Shown: in pieces, positions 6,103 to 9,054 of the stretch | Layout of the letters: every line of letters begins with the position of its first letter | Position numbering within the stretch: position 1 is the stretch's first letter | Assembly: GCA_003162555.1 (NCBI GenBank) | Contig: PMNQ01000172.1 | Location: 6,454-15,507 of the forward strand | Origin: Gammaproteobacteria bacterium | GTDB lineage: Bacteria; Pseudomonadota; Gammaproteobacteria; Steroidobacterales; Steroidobacteraceae | Reading direction: 5' to 3' | Length of the DNA stretch: 9,054 bases | The notes under the pieces: model-generated | What the model saw: the letters and a program-made list of their open reading frames with translations, nothing else | Told to the model about the DNA's origin: nothing | Database searches by the model: none | Made by a program: the position numbers and the translations under genes

Positions 6103-6118
6103 TGTGCACTACCGAACA
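6103..6118. promoter_or_regulatory. 16-bp dyad, Crp-family-like operator (copy 5)
   Basis: TGTGCA-CTAC-CGAACA, 53 bases from copy 4 (start to start), close to five helical turns. The surrounding sequence CTTTGTGC..TACCGAACAGAYTC is shared with the copy at 302. A -10-like CACTAT (6140-6145) follows at the distance expected if the dyad is centred at -41.5 from a start near 6152. That gives the YSC84 gene a leader of about 42 bases. It probably serves the plus-strand gene at 6194. Confidence 0.65.
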
Positions 6119-6193
6119 GACTCAACCTGCACCAGCAGACACTATTTGTTGCTAATGGCCCCGTGGCCTGTATTCACCTTCGGAGAATTGCCC

Positions 6194-6769
6194 ATGTCAT
6201 CCAGGTCAAACATCCTGTTGCTCGGTGCAGCGTTCACTATCGCGGCGGGATTTGCCCAGGCTGTGCCGGACAGCGATAGCGTGAAGCTGTTCAGGGATTC
6301 GAGCCAGAGTTCCGAATACTTCCACAAGAGCTACGGCTACGCGGTGTTTCCCACCATCGGCAAAGGTGGAATCGGCATCGGCGCCGCGCACGGATCAGGC
6401 CACGTCTACGAACAGGGCAAGCGCATCGGACGCGTCACAATGAATCAATTGAGCGTTGGCTTGCAGCTCGGTGGCAAGGCGTTCAGCGAAATCATCTTCT
6501 TCAAGGACAAGGCTGCCCTGGAAGATTTCACCTCGGGACATTTTGAGTTCAGTGCCGATGCCGGCGCGATTGCCATTACGGCTTCAGCGAATGTCAGCGT
6601 GGGTACCACCGGCGCAGATGCCGGCAGCAGCATCTCCAAGACCAACGCCGCCACCGTCGGCGAATACACGCACGGCATGGCCGTGTTCACGATCGCCAAG
6701 GGCGGCCTGATGTACAACGCCACTGTGGCGGGCCAGAAGTTCTCTTACTCTGGTGGTTCACGCTCGTAG
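6194..6769 (+). CDS. Secreted YSC84/SYLF-domain protein (second paralogue)
   Basis: 191 residues from ATG 6194. This start is preferred over the upstream frame opening at 6104 because GGAG (6182-6185) precedes it at good spacing, a signal peptide begins there, and 6104 lies inside a dyad. Residues 1-23 form a signal peptide (MSSRSN, hydrophobic core, Ala-Gln-Ala cleavage site). The YSC84 domain follows: SYGYAVFPTIGKGGIGIGAAHGSG (46-69), KRIGRVTMNQLSVGLQLGG (77-94), FSEIIFFKDKAALEDFTSG (97-115), FSADAGAIAITASA (119-132), and a C-terminal MAVFTIAKGGLMYNATVAGQKFSY (162-185). It shares the GG.G(I/V).A...G and (F/H)SEII.F..K..L..FT patterns with the paralogue at 1949-2503 but differs in the N-terminal and C-terminal thirds. 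It is probably periplasmic or envelope-associated, with unknown function. The gene downstream starts 28 bases after its stop. Confidence 0.9.
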   Translation: MSSRSNILLLGAAFTIAAGFAQAVPDSDSVKLFRDSSQSSEYFHKSYGYAVFPTIGKGGIGIGAAHGSGHVYEQGKRIGRVTMNQLSVGLQLGGKAFSEIIFFKDKAALEDFTSGHFEFSADAGAIAITASANVSVGTTGADAGSSISKTNAATVGEYTHGMAVFTIAKGGLMYNATVAGQKFSYSGGSRS

Positions 6770-6797
6770 GCGCATCGGCAACTCAGGAGCAACGAAC

Positions 6798-7019
6798 ATG
6801 GATGGCAATCGGATTGCAGCGATCGTGCTGATAGCAGCGGGAATACTGGGACTGGTCTACGGTGGCTTCAACTATACCAGCGAGACTCACCAGGCCGACG
6901 TCGGCTCGCTCCACCTGTCCGTCGACGAGCACAAGCACGTCAACGTCCCGGTGTGGGCGGGCGTTGGCGCCATCGTCATAGGCGGTCTGCTGCTGGGTGT
7001 CGGTCGGAGACGCAGTTAG
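6798..7019 (+). CDS. Small two-helix membrane protein, DUF3185-like
   Basis: 73 residues from ATG 6798, with CAGGAG at 6784-6789. TM1 spans about residues 5-23 (RIAAIVLIAAGILGLVYGG) and TM2 about 52-68 (VWAGVGAIVIGGLLLGVG), ending in RRRS, so the C-terminus is likely cytoplasmic. The 28-residue loop between them contains HLSVDEHKHVNVPVW with three His residues. Length, the GI.GLVYGGF.YT motif after TM1 and the closing GGLLLGVGRRRS match the DUF3185 family of small bacterial membrane proteins with no known function. It follows the YSC84 gene by 28 bases and is probably in the same transcript. Such genes are commonly seen near stress and envelope genes, fitting the rest of this window. Confidence 0.85.
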   Translation: MDGNRIAAIVLIAAGILGLVYGGFNYTSETHQADVGSLHLSVDEHKHVNVPVWAGVGAIVIGGLLLGVGRRRS

Positions 7020-7211
7020 AGCTTGCACCGCCCTGTAGCGCATCTGGCAACCAGGAAAGGGCTCCAACTGTGACCTGGTTCACGGTTCGCCGGCACGCGA
7101 CCGAAAGTTTTCCATTTTTCCTGAAAGCGTCGGGCGGCCTGCCGACAACCATCGGGTGTAATCCCTGCTCCTCGCAGACCGGAGCACATCGCCGTTGGAC
7201 CTTGGTGCCGC
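7020..7211. other. 192-base intergenic region before the GGDEF-EAL gene
   Basis: No gene, terminator hairpin or copy of the 16-bp dyad is visible. A -10-like TGTAAT occurs at 7157-7162, but no good -35 hexamer lies 16-18 bases upstream. The minus-strand frames through here look like shadows. How the gene at 7212 is transcribed is unclear; read-through from the YSC84-DUF3185 unit is possible. Confidence 0.4.
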
Positions 7212-9054
7212 ATGACCCGCAGCTCAACACCAGCCGTCCGCGCGGCACCGCAGGCCGAGGACCGTCCCCGCCGTAGCGTGCTGATCATTGACGATGATCC
7301 GGTATTTTCCTTGTTGGCGAGCGAGGCCCTGCAGCAGGCCGGCTTCGACACGCGTATCGCCGGCGATGCGCAACAGGCGATGCGCTCGTTCGAGGACTTC
7401 AAACCCGATCTGACCCTGCTCGACGTCAACCTTCCCGGTGGCAATGGATTTGAAATCTGTGCAACGCTGCGCAGCCTGGCTTCCGGGCGCGACGTGCCCA
7501 TCGTCATGGTCACGGGCCACAACGACACCGAATCCATTGCACGCGCCTACGACGCCGGGGCGACCGACTTCATCCACAAACCAGTGCTTTGGCCGACACT
7601 TCCACACCGTGTGGGGTTCATGCTGCGGGCGCTCGACAACCTGCACGCGCTCAGGGAGAGCGAGCGCCGCAACCGGGCACTGCTGCAGGCCTTGCCCGAT
7701 ACGATCTTCATGGTGGACGGCAACGGCGTGCTGGTGGAGCACATCTCCGGCAACGAACGCACCTATGGCCGCAACCTGGTTGGCAAAACGCTGGAAGAGG
7801 TGTTTCCGGAGGTAGTGGCCCGGGCAGCCCGCGCGGTGGTCGGCGGAGATGTCGCGGCCGAAGCGGTCGGCACCGAATTCAAGGTTCGGCAGGGTACGAA
7901 GCGGCGCTGGTTTGAAGCGCGGATCCGTCCTCAGGCGGATGGGCCGCTGCTGATCGTCATTCGTGATACCACCGAACGGCGCGAGGCCAAGGCACGCATC
8001 GAGTACCTCGCCTACTACGATGCGCTGACGCGTTTGCCCAACCGCCAGCTGTTTGTCCGCGAGGCGGCGCGCGCGCTGCTTGCGCCCGGGCAGCCTGGGC
8101 AGCTGGCCGCCGTGCTTTACCTGGATCTTGATCGTTTCAAACGCATCAACGACAACCTGGGTCATTCCGTCGGCGATGCTCTATTGCAGGAAGTCGCGCG
8201 CCGGCTCAAGCACACCGTCGGGTCTGCCGCACGTGTCGCCCCGCAAGGCGCCAGGCCCGGACATGCCCGCCACCCGGTGGCCCGTTTTGGCGGCGATGAG
8301 TTCGGGCTGTTTCTGACCGGCCTCGACGACGAGCAGCAGGCCATCACCGTCGCCGATCAAGTCCGTAGTTCGCTGGCCGAGCCCTTTCACTGCGATGGCC
8401 ATCGGTTCGTGATTACGCCCAGCATCGGCATCGCGCTGCACCCGCGTGATGGCACAGACATCGAAGACCTGCTCGTCAAGGCGGACATGGCCATGTACCA
8501 GGCCAAGGACCGCGGGCGCAACGTGCACGCATTTTATGGGCAGACAATGGCGGTTCGATCACTTGGGCGTCTTGAGCTCGAGAGTGAGCTGCAGCGCGCA
8601 TTCGAGAATGACGGACTGCAACTTCACTACCAGCCCAAACTGGACCTCGCCACCGGTCGCGTCACTGGCGTGGAAGCGCTGTTGCGCTGGCCGCATGCCG
8701 AGCGCGGCTGGATCGCCCCCGATATCTTCATTCCCGTGGCCGAGGAATCCGGATTGATTTTTGGCATCGGTGACTGGGTCATCGATCAGGCGTGCCTGCA
8801 GCTGAAGGCCTGGGCCCAGGCAGGCCTCAGCCACCTCACCGTGGCCGTCAACGTTTCAGTCCAGCAGTTCCTGCGCCCGGGTTTCGTGGACGCCGTGCTG
8901 CGCACGCTGGAGCAATGCGGTGTGGCACCGGCGCGGCTGGAACTGGAGATCACCGAAAGCCTGTTGCTCAAGAATCTCGAGGACGCGACTGCGTCCATGC
9001 GGCGCCTGCGCGCGGCAGGTATCGCCTTGTCGATCGACGATTTTGGCACCGGCT
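7212..9054 (+). CDS. REC-PAS-GGDEF-EAL cyclic-di-GMP response regulator, 3' end outside window
   Basis: The frame opens at ATG 7212 and is uninterrupted for 614 codons to the edge; an in-frame stop at 7122-7124 and no other start between make this start likely, despite a poor Shine-Dalgarno. Order: receiver (22-140) with Asp27-Asp29, phosphoacceptor Asp71 (LLDVNLPGGNGF), Thr101 and Lys123; PAS (about 150-255); GGDEF domain (262-440) with metal ligand Asp305, Asn313, and an intact GGDEF at 360-364; EAL domain from about 450, with Glu488-Ala-Leu and Arg492 (EALLRW), Asn547, Glu579 (ELEITES) and Asp609-Asp610 (DDFGTG), where the window ends. All visible catalytic residues for both c-di-GMP synthesis and breakdown are present. 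The inhibitory I-site, usually RxxD, reads His351-Ala-Arg-His354, and a loop of roughly 12 extra residues precedes it. No membrane segment is seen. The late EAL catalytic residues lie outside the window. Confidence 0.95.
   Translation, partial: MTRSSTPAVRAAPQAEDRPRRSVLIIDDDPVFSLLASEALQQAGFDTRIAGDAQQAMRSFEDFKPDLTLLDVNLPGGNGFEICATLRSLASGRDVPIVMVTGHNDTESIARAYDAGATDFIHKPVLWPTLPHRVGFMLRALDNLHALRESERRNRALLQALPDTIFMVDGNGVLVEHISGNERTYGRNLVGKTLEEVFPEVVARAARAVVGGDVAAEAVGTEFKVRQGTKRRWFEARIRPQADGPLLIVIRDTTERREAKARIEYLAYYDALTRLPNRQLFVREAARALLAPGQPGQLAAVLYLDLDRFKRINDNLGHSVGDALLQEVARRLKHTVGSAARVAPQGARPGHARHPVARFGGDEFGLFLTGLDDEQQAITVADQVRSSLAEPFHCDGHRFVITPSIGIALHPRDGTDIEDLLVKADMAMYQAKDRGRNVHAFYGQTMAVRSLGRLELESELQRAFENDGLQLHYQPKLDLATGRVTGVEALLRWPHAERGWIAPDIFIPVAEESGLIFGIGDWVIDQACLQLKAWAQAGLSHLTVAVNVSVQQFLRPGFVDAVLRTLEQCGVAPARLELEITESLLLKNLEDATASMRRLRAAGIALSIDDFGTG

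Noticed and set aside
7091..7110. CACGCGACCGAAAG, similar to the partial motif before the first YSC84 gene
   Set aside because: It matches only the CCGAA half of the dyad, with no left arm at the right spacing.
7224..8165. 313-codon minus-strand open frame
   Set aside because: It is antisense to the REC-PAS-GGDEF part of the gene at 7212; a shadow of GC-rich codon usage.

Overview
The window is GC-rich proteobacterial DNA. Start codons, AGGAG-type ribosome binding sites and protein families suggest a Gammaproteobacterium, possibly of the Xanthomonadales/Lysobacterales type, or a Betaproteobacterium. This placement is inferred from general protein character, not from a marker gene. No tRNA, rRNA, CRISPR array, transposase or integrase is visible.

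Layout. The left edge (1-131, minus) carries the start of a lipoprotein gene that leaves the window. Divergent from it are a small Fis-type helix-turn-helix protein (354-764, plus) and, overlapping its stop codon, a Trp/Tyr-rich exported protein (761-1204, plus) that looks short at the C-terminus. After a 468-base stretch without a recognisable gene comes a CsbD-family stress protein (1673-1864, plus). It converges on a YSC84/SYLF-domain secreted protein (1949-2503, minus) across a strong hairpin terminator. The centre is a minus-strand three-gene signalling operon with 4-base overlaps: a Crp/Fnr-family regulator (5176-5994), a soluble PAS hybrid histidine kinase (3497-5179) and a REC-PAS response regulator (2667-3500). 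Divergent from the regulator are a second YSC84-domain protein (6194-6769) and a small two-helix DUF3185-like membrane protein (6798-7019). The right end is a REC-PAS-GGDEF-EAL cyclic-di-GMP protein starting at 7212 and running off the window.

The most interesting signal is a 16-bp dyad, consensus WGTGCG-NTAC-CGAACW, with the TGT-N10-ACA geometry of Crp-family operators. It occurs five times, always in intergenic or leader DNA: twice between the lipoprotein and the HTH gene, once upstream of CsbD, and twice between the crp/fnr-like gene and the second YSC84 gene. Both pairs lie between divergent genes. Several copies sit about 41.5 bases upstream of a plausible start point, as class II Crp sites do. 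The simplest model is that the Crp/Fnr-like protein encoded here controls its own operon and the surrounding envelope and stress genes through these sites, with the kinase and REC-PAS protein as a co-expressed phosphorelay. The dyads are seen directly; the regulator assignment is inference.
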